In this document: in pieces, positions 52,532 to 62,724 of the stretch
Layout of the letters: every line of letters starts with the position of its first letter
Numbering within the stretch: position 1 is the stretch's first letter
Assembly (NCBI RefSeq): GCF_025947305.1
Contig: NZ_CP110009.1
Span: 124,001-188,000 of the forward strand
From: Flavobacterium sp. N3904
GTDB taxonomy: Bacteria; Bacteroidota; Bacteroidia; Flavobacteriales; Flavobacteriaceae
DNA length: 64,000 bases
Reading direction: 5' to 3'
Notes under the pieces: model-generated
Databases searched by the model: none
What the model was told of the DNA's origin: nothing
The model's input: only the letters and a program-made list of their open reading frames with translations
Translations under genes and position numbers: made by a program

Positions 52532-52629
52532 AATAATGATTTTGAAATTGTCGTTGTATTTTGAAATTTAATATACGTATGCTAAAATGCTATAATAATC
52601 ACCAATAAACTCATTAAATTTTCCAAGAT

Positions 52630-52673
52630 TTCTCGCTACTGAGAAAGCTTTGGAAAAATCTAAAGCTATTTTT
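52630..52673 (+). repeat. Decayed copy of tRNA-fMet tail and terminator
   Basis: TTCTCGCTACTGAG-AAAGCTT followed by a GGAAAAATC-containing half hairpin aligns along about 43 bases with 51695-51737 (tRNA 3' end plus terminator), with roughly 36 matches. The stem is mutated and the upstream tRNA body is absent. Confidence 0.65.
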
Positions 52674-52736
52674 ATACACTAAAACCAAGTTTATGCTACA
52701 ATAAAATTCAAAAGCTATCCAATTTCAGCGCAAAAA

Positions 52737-52764
52737 AAAGACCGTTCAATCTGAACAGTCTTTT
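52737..52764. terminator. Terminator downstream of fbp
   Basis: aaagaccgttca pairs with tgaacagtcttt (one mismatch) around a 3-base loop, with A/T runs on both sides. Confidence 0.75.
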
Positions 52765-52779
52765 ATACTTTAAAAAAAA

Positions 52780-53799
52780 CTAATATTTACTCAATTTTGC
52801 TTCGTAAATACATTCTTCTACTTTCTCTACCATATTAATACTACCACCATAAAAAGGCACTCTTTCATGTAGACTTGTAGGTTCAATCTCCATTATTCTG
52901 AAAACGCCGTCGGATGCTTTACCTCCGGCTTGCTCTATTATAAATGCCATTGGGTTGCATTCGTACAACAGTCTCAATTTTCCATTTGTAGCCTTGGTAC
53001 TTGTAGGATACAGGTAAATCCCGCCTTTTAGCATGTTCCTATGGATATCTGAAACAAGACTTCCGATATATAGTGAAGTATAAGGTCGATTTCCTTCTTG
53101 TTGCTGGCAATATTTTATGTAGTCCTTAACTCCTTGAGGAAAATGAACATAATTCCCTTCGTTTACAGAATATATTGTTCCATCTGCTGGAAATTTAATT
53201 TTGGGATGAGACAGATAAAATGTTCCAATTGCTGGATTTAAAGTAAATCTGTTGACACCATGACCCGTGGTATAAACTAGCATTGTAGACGTTCCATAAA
53301 TTACATAACCCGCAGCGACTTGGTTTATGCCAGGTTGCAGAAAATCTTCTAATGTAACGGGAGTTCCTAATGCCGATATTCGTCTATACACAGAAAAAAT
53401 GTTTCCTACTGAAACATTTACATCGATATTAGAAGAACCATCTAATGGATCCATTAATAGCACATATTTATTGTTGTTGCCATTATCACTGTCTTTAACG
53501 GTGATAAAATCATCATTTTCTTCCGAAGCAATACCACATACAATTTCGCGATTGATCAATGTTTCAATAAAAACTTCATTAGCATAAAGATCCGGTTTTT
53601 GCTAATCCTCCCCTTGAATATTTTTCTCCCCAACTCCTCCAATAATATCTACTAAACCTGCTTTATTTACTTTATAGCTCACTACTTTGGCGGCTAATTT
53701 AATGGAGTTAAAAATACGAGATAGCTCACCAGAGGAATATTTAAATTCTTTTTGATTTTCAATAATAAATTCGCCTAATGTTTTGTGATTTTCTTCCAT
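52780..53799 (-). pseudogene. fbp: Fructose-1,6-bisphosphatase class I with an in-frame amber codon
   Basis: Codons 1-65 from the ATG at 53799 (MEENHKTLGEFIIENQ to NIQGED) give the usual N-terminus. The TAG at 53604-53602 takes the place of the Gln that normally follows GED. The same frame then continues [32 protein letters not shown] (metal/phosphate site at about codons 117-124) and [20 protein letters not shown] to the natural stop, about 339 codons in all, which is the expected family length. A single C to T change (CAG to TAG) explains the break; no frameshift occurs. A TTG at 53559 could restart translation but would miss about 80 residues. Sequencing error or suppression cannot be excluded. 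Confidence 0.85.
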
Positions 53800-53876
53800 C
53801 TTCTGTTTCAATTAGAATGTAAATCATTGCCATTAAAAATCATTTAAATCTACGAGTCTCCAATAAGAAAACAAAC

Positions 53877-54077
53877 CTATGCTCCAACATTAAAATTAGT
53901 GGTTTTAGACTTAAAATTTTTTAATTTTTTAATTTTGTCGTTCAACTTCAAAATCCGATCCAATTGTTTTTGTTGAATCGTGCATTTGGTATAATATTTA
54001 TACAATTCCTTACCAATAAAGAATGCTGTCACTGAAACTCCGGTGAGTAACCCAATAAAATAATTAGTAATATCCAT
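53877..54077 (-). CDS. Small single-pass membrane protein
   Basis: A 66-residue protein with one hydrophobic segment (about 6-22, YFIGLLTGVSVTAFFIG) and a Lys-rich coiled-coil-like tail (CTIQQKQLDRILKLNDKIKK). Function unknown; it precedes the exopolysaccharide genes and reads in the same direction. Confidence 0.5.
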   Translation of the reverse strand: MDITNYFIGLLTGVSVTAFFIGKELYKYYTKCTIQQKQLDRILKLNDKIKKLKNFKSKTTNFNVGA

Positions 54078-54098
54078 AATTTCTATTTTTAAAAAAAT

Positions 54099-55499
54099 TT
54101 AAAAAGCATTTTCATCCCCTTTCAAGGTTACAATAACTGTTGCAAAACAAATTTTAATATCAGTTATTAGGCTCCAACGCTGTAGGTACATTATGTCTGC
54201 TGTAACTCGGCGTTTCATATCAGATACTTTTTTTGTTTCCCCTCTAAGTCCAGAAACTTGGGCAAGGCCCGTAATTCCAGGTTTGACAAAATGGCGTACC
54301 ATAAAATTATTAATATGATCATTGTAATCTGAAGTGTGTTTAATCATATGAGGGCGTGGCCCAACAACACTCATTTTCCCCATCAAAACATTAAAGAATT
54401 GCGGCATTTCATCCAAACTGGTACGACGAATAAATTTACCAATTGGAGTGATTCTGTCATCATCTTTTCTTGCTTGTTGGCATTCATCTCCAGCATTGAT
54501 ATACATGCTCCGAAATTTATAACACCAAAAGGGTTCATTTTTTTTCCCAGTTCTCATTTGCTTGAATAAAACGGGACCCTTACTTTGCCTTTTAATAAAA
54601 AATGCTAATAAAGGATACAGCCATGATAAAATAAAAACAATAACCAGAATACTAAAAACAACATCAAATATTCTTTTAACTAAACGATTATAGGCATTTT
54701 GGAGTGGCTCATAGCGCGGTTTTATAACGTGGAAGTTATCAAAATTACCTGCACTAAAATGGTTTTTCGAAATTAACGAAAAGTCAGGAACAAACTTCAA
54801 GCGCATACAATGCCTATCCCCAAGTTCAAAAAAATAATTCAAATCAGAAATAAAATCGGGTTGCGTTACAATATATAACTCATTTACATTTTTTTCAGAT
54901 GCATTATGAATGGCATTTGAAAGTGCAGAACTAAAATCCTCTATAGTAATATAATCCGAGGAAGAATTTTCATTGAGAATACCCAGAAAATGGATAAAAT
55001 GAGAATTGGCTTCTAAGTGAGAAGCTAATTCGATACTCGTTTTATTAAACCCCCATATGGCAACTGTATATCGTTTGTTTACCCATTTTTTGATTTTTAC
55101 AATTACTAGAGTAAATAAAATTCTAGATAACAAGAAATAGAACAATAAAAAACTCAATTGAAATAAATAGGCTTTACCTTTTAAAACGTATAATCTATCG
55201 TCATGAAAAAAATAAATATAACTATGCCAAAGAATTCGTTGCGTTAAAAAAGCACGCCAGCTATTGGCAAAAAATTCTCCCAAGTTAAATAATACATCAA
55301 TCTGATACAATCTAAAATAGGTGATTGAAAATAACCAACTCAATATCGTAATGGGCATTATATTATTGATAAACAAAGCATTCCAGCCAACATGCTCTTC
55401 GGTCGCAAACCTCAAAAATAACATAGTTCCAAATATCATAGCGGCCATGTCTGCAATAGCACAGCAAATTATGAAAGTGAATTTATGTCTATTCCGCAT
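54099..55499 (-). CDS. Polyprenyl-phosphate sugar-1-phosphate transferase (WcaJ-like)
   Basis: A 466-residue initiating transferase of exopolysaccharide synthesis. Four N-terminal membrane helices (up to about residue 145), a Rossmann-like middle (VAIWGFNKTSIELASHLEAN) and a C-terminal sugar-transferase domain with GPVLFKQMRTGKKNEPFWCY, KFRSMYINAGDECQQARKDD, RRTSLDEMPQFFNVLMGKMS, VVGPRPHM and KPGITGLAQVSGLRG. It should attach the first sugar phosphate to undecaprenyl phosphate. It overlaps the VanZ-like gene by 11 bp. Confidence 0.93.
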   Translation of the reverse strand: MRNRHKFTFIICCAIADMAAMIFGTMLFLRFATEEHVGWNALFINNIMPITILSWLFSITYFRLYQIDVLFNLGEFFANSWRAFLTQRILWHSYIYFFHDDRLYVLKGKAYLFQLSFLLFYFLLSRILFTLVIVKIKKWVNKRYTVAIWGFNKTSIELASHLEANSHFIHFLGILNENSSSDYITIEDFSSALSNAIHNASEKNVNELYIVTQPDFISDLNYFFELGDRHCMRLKFVPDFSLISKNHFSAGNFDNFHVIKPRYEPLQNAYNRLVKRIFDVVFSILVIVFILSWLYPLLAFFIKRQSKGPVLFKQMRTGKKNEPFWCYKFRSMYINAGDECQQARKDDDRITPIGKFIRRTSLDEMPQFFNVLMGKMSVVGPRPHMIKHTSDYNDHINNFMVRHFVKPGITGLAQVSGLRGETKKVSDMKRRVTADIMYLQRWSLITDIKICFATVIVTLKGDENAF

Positions 55500-55917
55500 T
55501 TCTTACTCTTTTAAAATTCACTAATATGCTTAACAGATTATATCCTAAACCTCCTAATAAACCTCCAACTATTGCAAAATAAATATCCATTACATCCGGA
55601 TTTCTACTTTTAATTAGAAATTGCCCTCCTTCTGCAATAAAAGCTATAACTGCTGAAATTCCTAAATTTTGCATGAAACTTAAATTTCTGTTTGGATTTG
55701 TATCATATGATTTTTTTCGATTTGTATAAGCTTCTAATAAGAAACCCAAAGCCACAAACGGAATAGCTGTTCGCAAATTATAATATTCATTACTCCAGTT
55801 CAAAAGCCATTGAGGCAAATAGGTTTCGCTTTCCAAACTAGGATCTGACAACCAAGAAAAATAAAAAACACCTACAACAACAAAAATCAATGAAACTAGA
55901 ATTATTTTTTTGGTCAT
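55489..55917 (-). CDS. VanZ-like membrane protein
   Basis: A 142-residue protein with three or four membrane segments (about 4-21, 48-62, 84-96 and 112-132). FYFSWLSDPS, LISRNPDVMDIYFAIVGGLL-type wording (KSRNPDVMDIYFAIVGG) and EGGQFLI are VanZ-like. It has no known activity in this setting. VanZ-like proteins are often in capsule or exopolysaccharide clusters. Its reading frame overlaps the sugar transferase gene, so the two are translationally linked. Confidence 0.75.
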   Translation of the reverse strand: MTKKIILVSLIFVVVGVFYFSWLSDPSLESETYLPQWLLNWSNEYYNLRTAIPFVALGFLLEAYTNRKKSYDTNPNRNLSFMQNLGISAVIAFIAEGGQFLIKSRNPDVMDIYFAIVGGLLGGLGYNLLSILVNFKRVRNAE

Positions 55918-55979
55918 TTTGCAAAATTTAATTATTGTATACGTGTTTATTATTACTTTATGTTTTAGAAAAAAAACTA

Positions 55980-58307
55980 TTAGCTTGCATTTCTCTTAAA
56001 CCACGATTTGTTTTCTTTTTTATCTTGATACTTATCATAATAGTTTGAACCATAATTATATCCATGAGTGTTTTTTATTTTTACTCCGTTTATGACAATA
56101 CCAACATTTTTCAATTGCTCTTTTTTAATAAAATTATTTATCTGAACCAATGTATTCTTGTCAGAATAATCAGATCTGGCAATAAATACCGTTACATCGG
56201 CCAAAAAACTATAATTGAGTGTGTCTGCAACCAATTGAAGAGGTGCTGAATCTATAATTATAAAATCATAAAGACCTTTGGCTTCTTCAATTAACTCTTC
56301 AAAATTGTTGTTGGTTAATAATTGGGCTGGATTGGGTGGGATTTCTCCTGAGAAGAGGGTGTCTAGATTTTCAGAAAAACTTGTGTTCTTTAGCAAAAAT
56401 TCTTTCCAGTCATCACTTTTATTGGAGAGAAAATTGGAAAGACCAACCTCGCTTCTTGCAATATCAAAATATTCATGCAATTGAGGATTCCTTAAATCAG
56501 CGCCGATAAGTAATACTTTTTTATTAAGATTACTAATAGTTACAGCACTGTGAAATGCACAAAAAGATTTTCCTTCTCCATGAATAGAAGAACAAAACAA
56601 TAATACATTCCCTTTTTTCTCCTTTTTTTTAGGCAGCAAAAAGGATAAATTAGAAAATAATATGCGGGTTGCCTCGGCTATTACAGAATTGGAACTTGCT
56701 GTATTATCTAACTTTTTGTTTTCATCTACTTTTGGAATAACCCCTAAAAATGGAATATGTGAAAAACCTTTGTGAATATCATCTTCGGTATGTATTTTAG
56801 TATCTAAAAGCAAATTGAGATAGATTGCTCCAAAAGGGAGAAGCAAGCCAAACATAAATGCACCTATCATAAAGGATTTGGGTTGCGGAAAAATGGCCGA
56901 ATAATTGGTTTGAGAAGGATTTATGATTTTTATATTTGAATCTAAAACGGCACCATTCAAAATAGCTTCTTCTCTTTTTTGTAATAAGGCCAAATAAGTG
57001 ACTTCTTTTAGATTAAGATTGTTGTCAATATTACCCAACACTCTATCTTTAGTAGGAATGGTGCTGGCTTCTGAATTCGCGACACTTTGTTCGGATTTGT
57101 TTGCAGCATTATTTTGGTTAAGAAAGGTCAAATAGCCATCCAAAGTATTCAAAATAGCTTGTTTTTGCATATTTAATTGCAATTGCAAATTAATATATGT
57201 TGGATTATTTTTCTGCGCTCGTTGCAAAATAATTTGACTTTCGAGTATGGTAGCATTATAATTTAAAATTAATTGATTGACCGTTGGCGCATCTAAATTG
57301 TAGCCTGTACCCAATGCCGAATTACTATTTGTCCCTTTTATGTCATTGATAGCAAATTTTGTTAGAGCAATTTGTCTCTCATTGATCATTGAACTCTCTT
57401 TTTTTAGATTCTTAACATTAGTTTTATCAACGATATATTTATCTAAAACCAGTATGTCATTGCTTTGCAAATATTTCTCTTTTACACTTTCTATAGAGTC
57501 TTTCTCTTTTAAAAAAACCTTAATTCGTTGATTTAAATAAGAAACTGTATTGTCAAATAGCTTCTTTTTATTGGCAACAATAGTTTTGTCCAACAATACA
57601 ATAAGTTCGTCTAAAATTTTTCTGGAAAGTTCTGGATTTATTCCTTCATGAGTCAAAAGTAAATTTGATTTTTCCTCTTCAAATAAATCAACATCGAATG
57701 AAGCTTTTAATTTTTTTGTTGCTGATTCAGTAGATTCAAGATTGACTACATACTCTTTATTTAAATAAGAAGAAAGCTGCTTATTACCCTTTGGTGTCAA
57801 TCGAACATTAAAAGGTAATTGTTTCAAAGTATGATTATTGCTGTGCCCGCGAATTAAATATCTTTTTTCTACACGGGGACTACTTACAAGAAATCCTTCT
57901 TTTACTACTTGAATATCATATTTCACATCGTGCAAAGAATCATTTGGAACAGTAGGATTGACAATAAAAGGAGCATCGTTTATAATCTTGTCTTGTAAAT
58001 AACCTTTTTCAAAATAATTAATATTCAAATGCAAACTGTCCACTACTTTGGATAAAACTTCATTAGAAGTAACAAGCATGATTTCGTCTTTCAAATCAAA
58101 CTCTTTATTTTCGCCCTCTTCCTTACTAAAAGTGTTTATTTTGGAGTTGTCATTATGCCTTTTATCAATATTGATTACAGCCGATGTTTTATAAGTAGGA
58201 GAGACTGTTTTGATAAAAGCATAGGCAGCGCCCACAGATAAAATCAGACTAAGCAAAATCCAAGGCCAATACTGGAAATACTTAAAAAATTCTTTTTTAA
58301 AATCCAT
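55980..58307 (-). CDS. wzc: Polysaccharide co-polymerase/tyrosine autokinase (Wzc-like)
   Basis: A 775-residue protein: Wzz-like chain-length domain with transmembrane segments at about 15-33 and 480-505 flanking a long coiled coil (about 230-450), then a BY-kinase domain. Walker A reads SIHGEGKSFCAFHSA, Walker A' LIGADLRNPQLHEYF and Walker B DFIIIDSAPLQLVAD. The C-terminus is a tyrosine-rich cluster (HGYNYGSNYYDKYQDK), the site of autophosphorylation in this family. It controls polymer export and chain length together with Wza at 58318. Confidence 0.93.
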   Translation of the reverse strand: MDFKKEFFKYFQYWPWILLSLILSVGAAYAFIKTVSPTYKTSAVINIDKRHNDNSKINTFSKEEGENKEFDLKDEIMLVTSNEVLSKVVDSLHLNINYFEKGYLQDKIINDAPFIVNPTVPNDSLHDVKYDIQVVKEGFLVSSPRVEKRYLIRGHSNNHTLKQLPFNVRLTPKGNKQLSSYLNKEYVVNLESTESATKKLKASFDVDLFEEEKSNLLLTHEGINPELSRKILDELIVLLDKTIVANKKKLFDNTVSYLNQRIKVFLKEKDSIESVKEKYLQSNDILVLDKYIVDKTNVKNLKKESSMINERQIALTKFAINDIKGTNSNSALGTGYNLDAPTVNQLILNYNATILESQIILQRAQKNNPTYINLQLQLNMQKQAILNTLDGYLTFLNQNNAANKSEQSVANSEASTIPTKDRVLGNIDNNLNLKEVTYLALLQKREEAILNGAVLDSNIKIINPSQTNYSAIFPQPKSFMIGAFMFGLLLPFGAIYLNLLLDTKIHTEDDIHKGFSHIPFLGVIPKVDENKKLDNTASSNSVIAEATRILFSNLSFLLPKKKEKKGNVLLFCSSIHGEGKSFCAFHSAVTISNLNKKVLLIGADLRNPQLHEYFDIARSEVGLSNFLSNKSDDWKEFLLKNTSFSENLDTLFSGEIPPNPAQLLTNNNFEELIEEAKGLYDFIIIDSAPLQLVADTLNYSFLADVTVFIARSDYSDKNTLVQINNFIKKEQLKNVGIVINGVKIKNTHGYNYGSNYYDKYQDKKENKSWFKRNAS

Positions 58308-58317
58308 GTTATTTATT

Positions 58318-59079
58318 TTAATTAGTAATTAGTAAAATGACTGCTAAAGCAGATAATAGCAATCCCATTACTTGTATTGGATCTTTAATTAATCCCCCAC
58401 TATTTGCTTTTAACTTGTTAGGGTTAACAATAATAATATCATTTTGTCGTATTTGATAAACCGGATTAGACATCCATGCTGCCGTTGTTAAATCAATATG
58501 ATATACTTGACGTTTTCCATCCAACTCCCTAATAAGCGTTACATCTTTTCTAATCGCAGAATAAGTAAGATCGCCTGCCTTTCCTATTGCATCAAGTAAA
58601 CTAACTGACTCTTCACTAAAAGGATATACACCTGGAGAATTAACCTCTCCTAAAATGGTAAATTTATTATTAAGTACTCTAACCTGTACTGTAGGATTTA
58701 CCAAATATCCTTCATTTATTAGGCGTTCTTTTATTTTAATCTCCAGTTCAGAAGGGGTTAAATCTCCAACATTCACTTCATTCAAAATAGGCATTGTGAT
58801 ATTCCCTTTAGGAGAAACCAAATAGCCCGTTAATTCCATCATTGATACTGATTCATTGGAAGAAGTTGAAATAATATTAAAAGGTGCTGCTACTACAGGA
58901 TTGAGATCGCTTATATCAATTTTTAAAATATCGTTAGGTTGTATTTTTGTGGTAACATACGGTACATTAGAATTTGTGTAAACATTGATATCTTGTACAT
59001 ACAACACATCCTTTCTGGTCATGCAAGACTGTAGAGTCAAAAAAATAAATAAAAGTATACTTAATAGGATTTTTTTCAT
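58318..59079 (-). CDS. wza: Polysaccharide export lipoprotein (Wza-like)
   Basis: A 253-residue lipoprotein (lipobox LQSCMTRKD). The Poly_export domain (about 40-115: IQPNDILKIDISDLNPV, VSPKGNITMPILNEVNVG and EIKIKERLINEGYLVNPTVQ) is followed by an SLBB domain (TILGEVNSPGVYPFSEESVS) and ends in a hydrophobic helix. It would form the periplasmic/outer-membrane channel for exopolysaccharide. It lies 10 bases before the wzc gene in the leftward operon. Confidence 0.93.
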   Translation of the reverse strand: MKKILLSILLFIFLTLQSCMTRKDVLYVQDINVYTNSNVPYVTTKIQPNDILKIDISDLNPVVAAPFNIISTSSNESVSMMELTGYLVSPKGNITMPILNEVNVGDLTPSELEIKIKERLINEGYLVNPTVQVRVLNNKFTILGEVNSPGVYPFSEESVSLLDAIGKAGDLTYSAIRKDVTLIRELDGKRQVYHIDLTTAAWMSNPVYQIRQNDIIIVNPNKLKANSGGLIKDPIQVMGLLLSALAVILLITN

Positions 59080-59196
59080 GTATTTATAGTTTAGACATGT
59101 AATTACAATTAATTTTTAATTTATCGACAAAAAGAATAGCATTATGTATTAATCATTTTAAAAAAAATTAATCAATACATCCATATTCATTTTTTA

Positions 59197-59943
59197 TTAA
59201 TGCACTAAATATTGTCTTAGAGCACTAGATTTTTTAAGAAAGACAACTAAAATTGGGCCTAAACCGTGAAATTTATAAATTTTATAATCCTCATATAAAA
59301 CTTCCAAAGCACGTTTAAGATTGGTACTCATACCACCCATTCTCATTTTAACAATATATGCATTGATATAGCTTACCTTAATCTTATATTTGTATAAATA
59401 GCGCAGCAAAAATTCAGTGTCTGAGGCTATTTTAAAATTAATATTATATAATCCATATTTTTCAAATATTTTTTTCTTCAAATAGACGGTAGGATGCAAA
59501 GGCAGCCAACCCGCTTTAATTTTTTGTTGACTAAAAGCTCCTCCAATTCTATTGCGAATCAATCGCTCTTTATTGTCATTCGACACATAAACGCCATCTC
59601 CATAGACACCTTCTATACTTGGGTCATAATTAAAACGATTGACAATTCTACTAATCGCCTTTTCGTCATAAAATTCATCATCCGAATGCATCAAACCAAT
59701 GACATCACCAGTTGCCAATTGAAGTCCTTTATTTATAGCATCATACATTCCATTATCTGGTTCTGAAATATATTTACTTATCCGATCTCTATAAGACTCA
59801 ATAATTTCTTTTGTCCCATCAGTAGAATTCCCATCAATAATGATATATTCTATATTATCATAATTTTGTTCCAATACACTTTTGATGGCTTTTTCAATAG
59901 TGTTTTTTCGATTGTAACATACCGTTATTATAGTAATTTTCAT
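59197..59943 (-). CDS. Glycosyltransferase family 2
   Basis: A 248-residue cytoplasmic GT-A enzyme. TIITVCYNRKNTIEKAIKSV, EYIIIDGNSTDGTKEIIESY (donor-binding DG/S), SEPDNGMYDAINKGLQLATG, LMHSDDEF (DxD-like metal site) and a later LPLHPTVYLKKKIFEKYG match WfgS-like transferases. The sugar and acceptor cannot be told. It is upstream of wza in the same direction with a 117-base gap. Confidence 0.9.
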   Translation of the reverse strand: MKITIITVCYNRKNTIEKAIKSVLEQNYDNIEYIIIDGNSTDGTKEIIESYRDRISKYISEPDNGMYDAINKGLQLATGDVIGLMHSDDEFYDEKAISRIVNRFNYDPSIEGVYGDGVYVSNDNKERLIRNRIGGAFSQQKIKAGWLPLHPTVYLKKKIFEKYGLYNINFKIASDTEFLLRYLYKYKIKVSYINAYIVKMRMGGMSTNLKRALEVLYEDYKIYKFHGLGPILVVFLKKSSALRQYLVH

Positions 59944-60402
59944 AATAATTATTTTTATTGGGTAAAATGTTTTTCCAATCTGAGGTTAAAACTAATGCAA
60001 AGGAATTCTAATAAAAAATGTTTTCGATGAAGCACTGCAATACTCGTTAAAAACGCAAAAAACAGGTTTATTTCTTTAAAATAGTTAACAAAATATTCAT
60101 TTTAAAATGCTGTAATAATGTACTTTAAATGAAATTTTCTTTAACAAGTTTTGGATTGTTCATCAATGAAAATTGATGTCGGGACAGTAAAAATTCTTTA
60201 TAATTTGTTGGGGGAACAAACTTCTAATAAAGATTTAAAATATAAAAAATGTAGGTTGTAATTTTTTAGTAACAAACCAGAACAATGTTAAAAAATTATT
60301 TGTTTTGGTTTAGGAAAATGAAATATTCAAATTAGAGAATTTATAAAACTGCATGCATAACAAACAGCATATAAATTGTCCGTTTTTGTAAAAAAATAAA
60401 GT
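59944..60402. other. 459-bp AT-rich gene-free stretch
   Basis: I find no convincing frame in either strand. A small hairpin catcaat-gaaa-attgatg lies near 60158-60175. No TAnnTTTG box is clear. It divides two blocks of the leftward exopolysaccharide cluster and may hold a promoter I cannot recognise. Confidence 0.5.
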
Positions 60403-61347
60403 CTATAAATTTAACAATAGGTTGTCAAAATAGCTGATAGTAGTAATCAAACCTTCGCGCAACTGTATCTTAGGTTCCCATCCCGCTAGTTTTTCTTTAG
60501 CCAGGGAAATGTCAGGTTGCCGCTGTTTTGGATCATCCCGAGGCAAATCCATATAAATAATTTTAGATTTGGATCCTATCAATTCAATAATTTGCTGAGC
60601 CAATTCGAGCATTGTGAATTCATTTGGATTTCCTAAATTTACAGGTCCTAGAAATTCAGGATCCGATCCCATCATCCTGATCATACCTTCTACCAAATCA
60701 TCAACATATTGAAACGAACGAGTTTGCGAACCATCTCCAAAAATTGTAATGTCTTTTCCCTGCAAAGCCTGCACAATAAAATTAGAAACTACTCTCCCAT
60801 CTGATAGATTCATATTGGGTCCATAGGTATTAAAAATCCGAATGATTTTAATGGCCACCTTATTTTGATTGTGATAATCCATAAATAAAGTCTCTGCACA
60901 GCGCTTTCCTTCATCATAACAAGAACGGATACCTATTGGGTTTACATGCCCCCAATAGCTTTCGGTTTGAGGATGTACAAGAGGATCACCATACACTTCG
61001 CTAGTACTGGCTTGCAACACTTTAGCATTGATACGTTTGGCTAATCCCAATACATTAATTGCTCCCATTACAGATGTTTTTATTGTTTTTATGGGATTGT
61101 ATTGGTAATGCACAGGAGACGCGGGACAAGCCAAATTGTAAATCTCATCAACCTCAGCATAATATGACTCTGTAATGTCGTGCCTTACCATTTCGAAATA
61201 AGGATTATCCAGTAAATCAATAATATTTGATTTGGAACCAGTAAAATAATTGTCCAGACAAATTACTTCATTACCTTCCTTCAATAATCTTTTACACAAA
61301 TGTGAACCTACAAATCCAGCTCCACCAGTTATCAATACTTTTTTCAT
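60403..61347 (-). CDS. UDP-glucuronate decarboxylase (UDP-xylose synthase)-like
   Basis: A 314-residue SDR enzyme. Nucleotide loop [20 protein letters not shown], catalytic [11 protein letters not shown] (Tyr-x3-Lys), [19 protein letters not shown] and [20 protein letters not shown]. The set matches bacterial UXS. It should turn UDP-glucuronate into UDP-xylose, so xylose probably occurs in the polymer (inference). It overlaps the next gene by 4 bp (ATGA). Confidence 0.88.
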   Translation of the reverse strand: MKKVLITGGAGFVGSHLCKRLLKEGNEVICLDNYFTGSKSNIIDLLDNPYFEMVRHDITESYYAEVDEIYNLACPASPVHYQYNPIKTIKTSVMGAINVLGLAKRINAKVLQASTSEVYGDPLVHPQTESYWGHVNPIGIRSCYDEGKRCAETLFMDYHNQNKVAIKIIRIFNTYGPNMNLSDGRVVSNFIVQALQGKDITIFGDGSQTRSFQYVDDLVEGMIRMMGSDPEFLGPVNLGNPNEFTMLELAQQIIELIGSKSKIIYMDLPRDDPKQRQPDISLAKEKLAGWEPKIQLREGLITTISYFDNLLLNL

Positions 61348-62174
61348 TTTAATTCTGTTTGTTTTTTTAATAAATCAACTTTAGTCTGAATTTGAAAAAA
61401 ATAATGTGACTTAAAACGCGCCAAATAAAACCCCTCTTTTCCATCTAAAAACCCCAATTTTAAAAAGTAGGCACCTAAAAAATAAACCACGGGAAGTAAT
61501 CCTGTATTGAGAAGACCATACTTAATTTTTTGATTTAATGATAAATGCGAATTTTTTGATTCCTTAAGTTGCAAATACCTTTCCGCTTCCCAAGTTGAGT
61601 AAGCATTGTGCTTGGAAATATAATGCTCTAAGTTTTTAAAATCTTTATGAATAACCTTCGCCTTAATAACTCCAACCTTACCTTCTATGATAGGATGTTC
61701 ATGTACTTCCATATCCAAATGACTCCACAAATCTTCATCTACTTTTTCATATGCTCCTTTGGATTTCTTAAAAAGCGCCGACTTTTGAAATCCGTAACCG
61801 TATTTCAGTTTTCTTCCCATAAAATAGTTTTCAAACTGTATTGTGTAGCCATTGTAATTTGGCTCTTGCGTTTTGATTGCTATTTCGTTAACAAATGCCT
61901 CGGTTACGAACTCATCGGCGTCTAAAAATAAAACCCATTCGTTCTCGATATTAGCATTTTGTAGCGCCCAATTGCGTTTTTTAGGAAATTTACCATTCCA
62001 TTCAAATTGCAACACCTCAGCTCCCATATTGGCAGCAATGCTTCTAGTTTCATCAGTGCTACCTGAGTCCACCACAATGATTTGAGCAAAACGCGTTAAT
62101 TTTTCCAAACAAGATGGCAAATTTAAAGCTTCATTTTTTACAGAAACAATTACTGAAATTGGAATTTTATTCAA
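61344..62174 (-). CDS. Glycosyltransferase family 2 (LPS/beta-1,4-glucosyltransferase-like)
   Basis: A 276-residue transferase. [60 protein letters not shown] (DADE metal motif), then a middle with [18 protein letters not shown] and [20 protein letters not shown], and a C-terminal hydrophobic patch ([20 protein letters not shown]). It resembles the WaaE/KdtX-type glucosyltransferases. It overlaps the acetyltransferase gene by 8 bp. Confidence 0.9.
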   Translation of the reverse strand: MNKIPISVIVSVKNEALNLPSCLEKLTRFAQIIVVDSGSTDETRSIAANMGAEVLQFEWNGKFPKKRNWALQNANIENEWVLFLDADEFVTEAFVNEIAIKTQEPNYNGYTIQFENYFMGRKLKYGYGFQKSALFKKSKGAYEKVDEDLWSHLDMEVHEHPIIEGKVGVIKAKVIHKDFKNLEHYISKHNAYSTWEAERYLQLKESKNSHLSLNQKIKYGLLNTGLLPVVYFLGAYFLKLGFLDGKEGFYLARFKSHYFFQIQTKVDLLKKQTELK

Positions 62175-62724
62175 AACTTCTAGATTTTATAAATTTGGCA
62201 GGATTCCCTCCTACGATGGTATTTTTCTCGACATTTTTAGTAACTAAACTTCCTGCGCCAACAATAGCATTTTCGCCTATTGTTATTCCCGGCATTACAA
62301 TCGCTCTTACTCCAATAAATACGTTTTTATGTATTGTTATTTTACTGGTTATCAAATTCAGAGTAGGTTTATCAAAAGCATGAGTTCCTGTACATAAGTA
62401 AACCTCTTGTCCTACGGTGGCGTGTTCAAATATTTCAATAACTCCCAGTGTATACGCATTGGCTCGATCGCCAAGGCATGCATGATCATGTAAAATTAGA
62501 TTCCAAGGAATTTGAATTCTAGCTCTTTGATGTACAAATGGTTTTCCATAGATTTTACACCCAAATAATTTGAGCCAAAATAATCTCCATGAATTAGCGG
62601 GTTTTGGAGTCCAAATACAAAACAACAACCAAGTATATTCCCAAATTATCATTTTAACGCGCTGATATACAGACCACGGCGAATGGTATGGAGAATCTTG
62701 CAAATACTGTTGGTTCATTCTCAT
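62167..62724 (-). CDS. WcaF-like hexapeptide acetyltransferase
   Basis: A 185-residue left-handed beta-helix acyltransferase. An N-terminal segment typical of WcaF (SPYHSPWSVYQRVKMIIWEY, LFCIWTPKPANSWRLFWLKL) is followed by hexapeptide repeats (CLGDRANAYTLGVIEI, CTGTHAFD with the catalytic-type His, IGVRAIVMPGITIGENAIVG, GNPAKFIK). It likely O-acetylates a sugar of the polymer. It starts at the end of the next gene upstream (TAATG overlap). Confidence 0.9.
   Translation of the reverse strand: MRMNQQYLQDSPYHSPWSVYQRVKMIIWEYTWLLFCIWTPKPANSWRLFWLKLFGCKIYGKPFVHQRARIQIPWNLILHDHACLGDRANAYTLGVIEIFEHATVGQEVYLCTGTHAFDKPTLNLITSKITIHKNVFIGVRAIVMPGITIGENAIVGAGSLVTKNVEKNTIVGGNPAKFIKSRSFE

Noticed and set aside
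53560..53604. Frameshift in fbp
   Set aside because: The two halves are in the same frame (45 bases from the stop codon to the TTG), so the break is a nonsense codon, not a shift.
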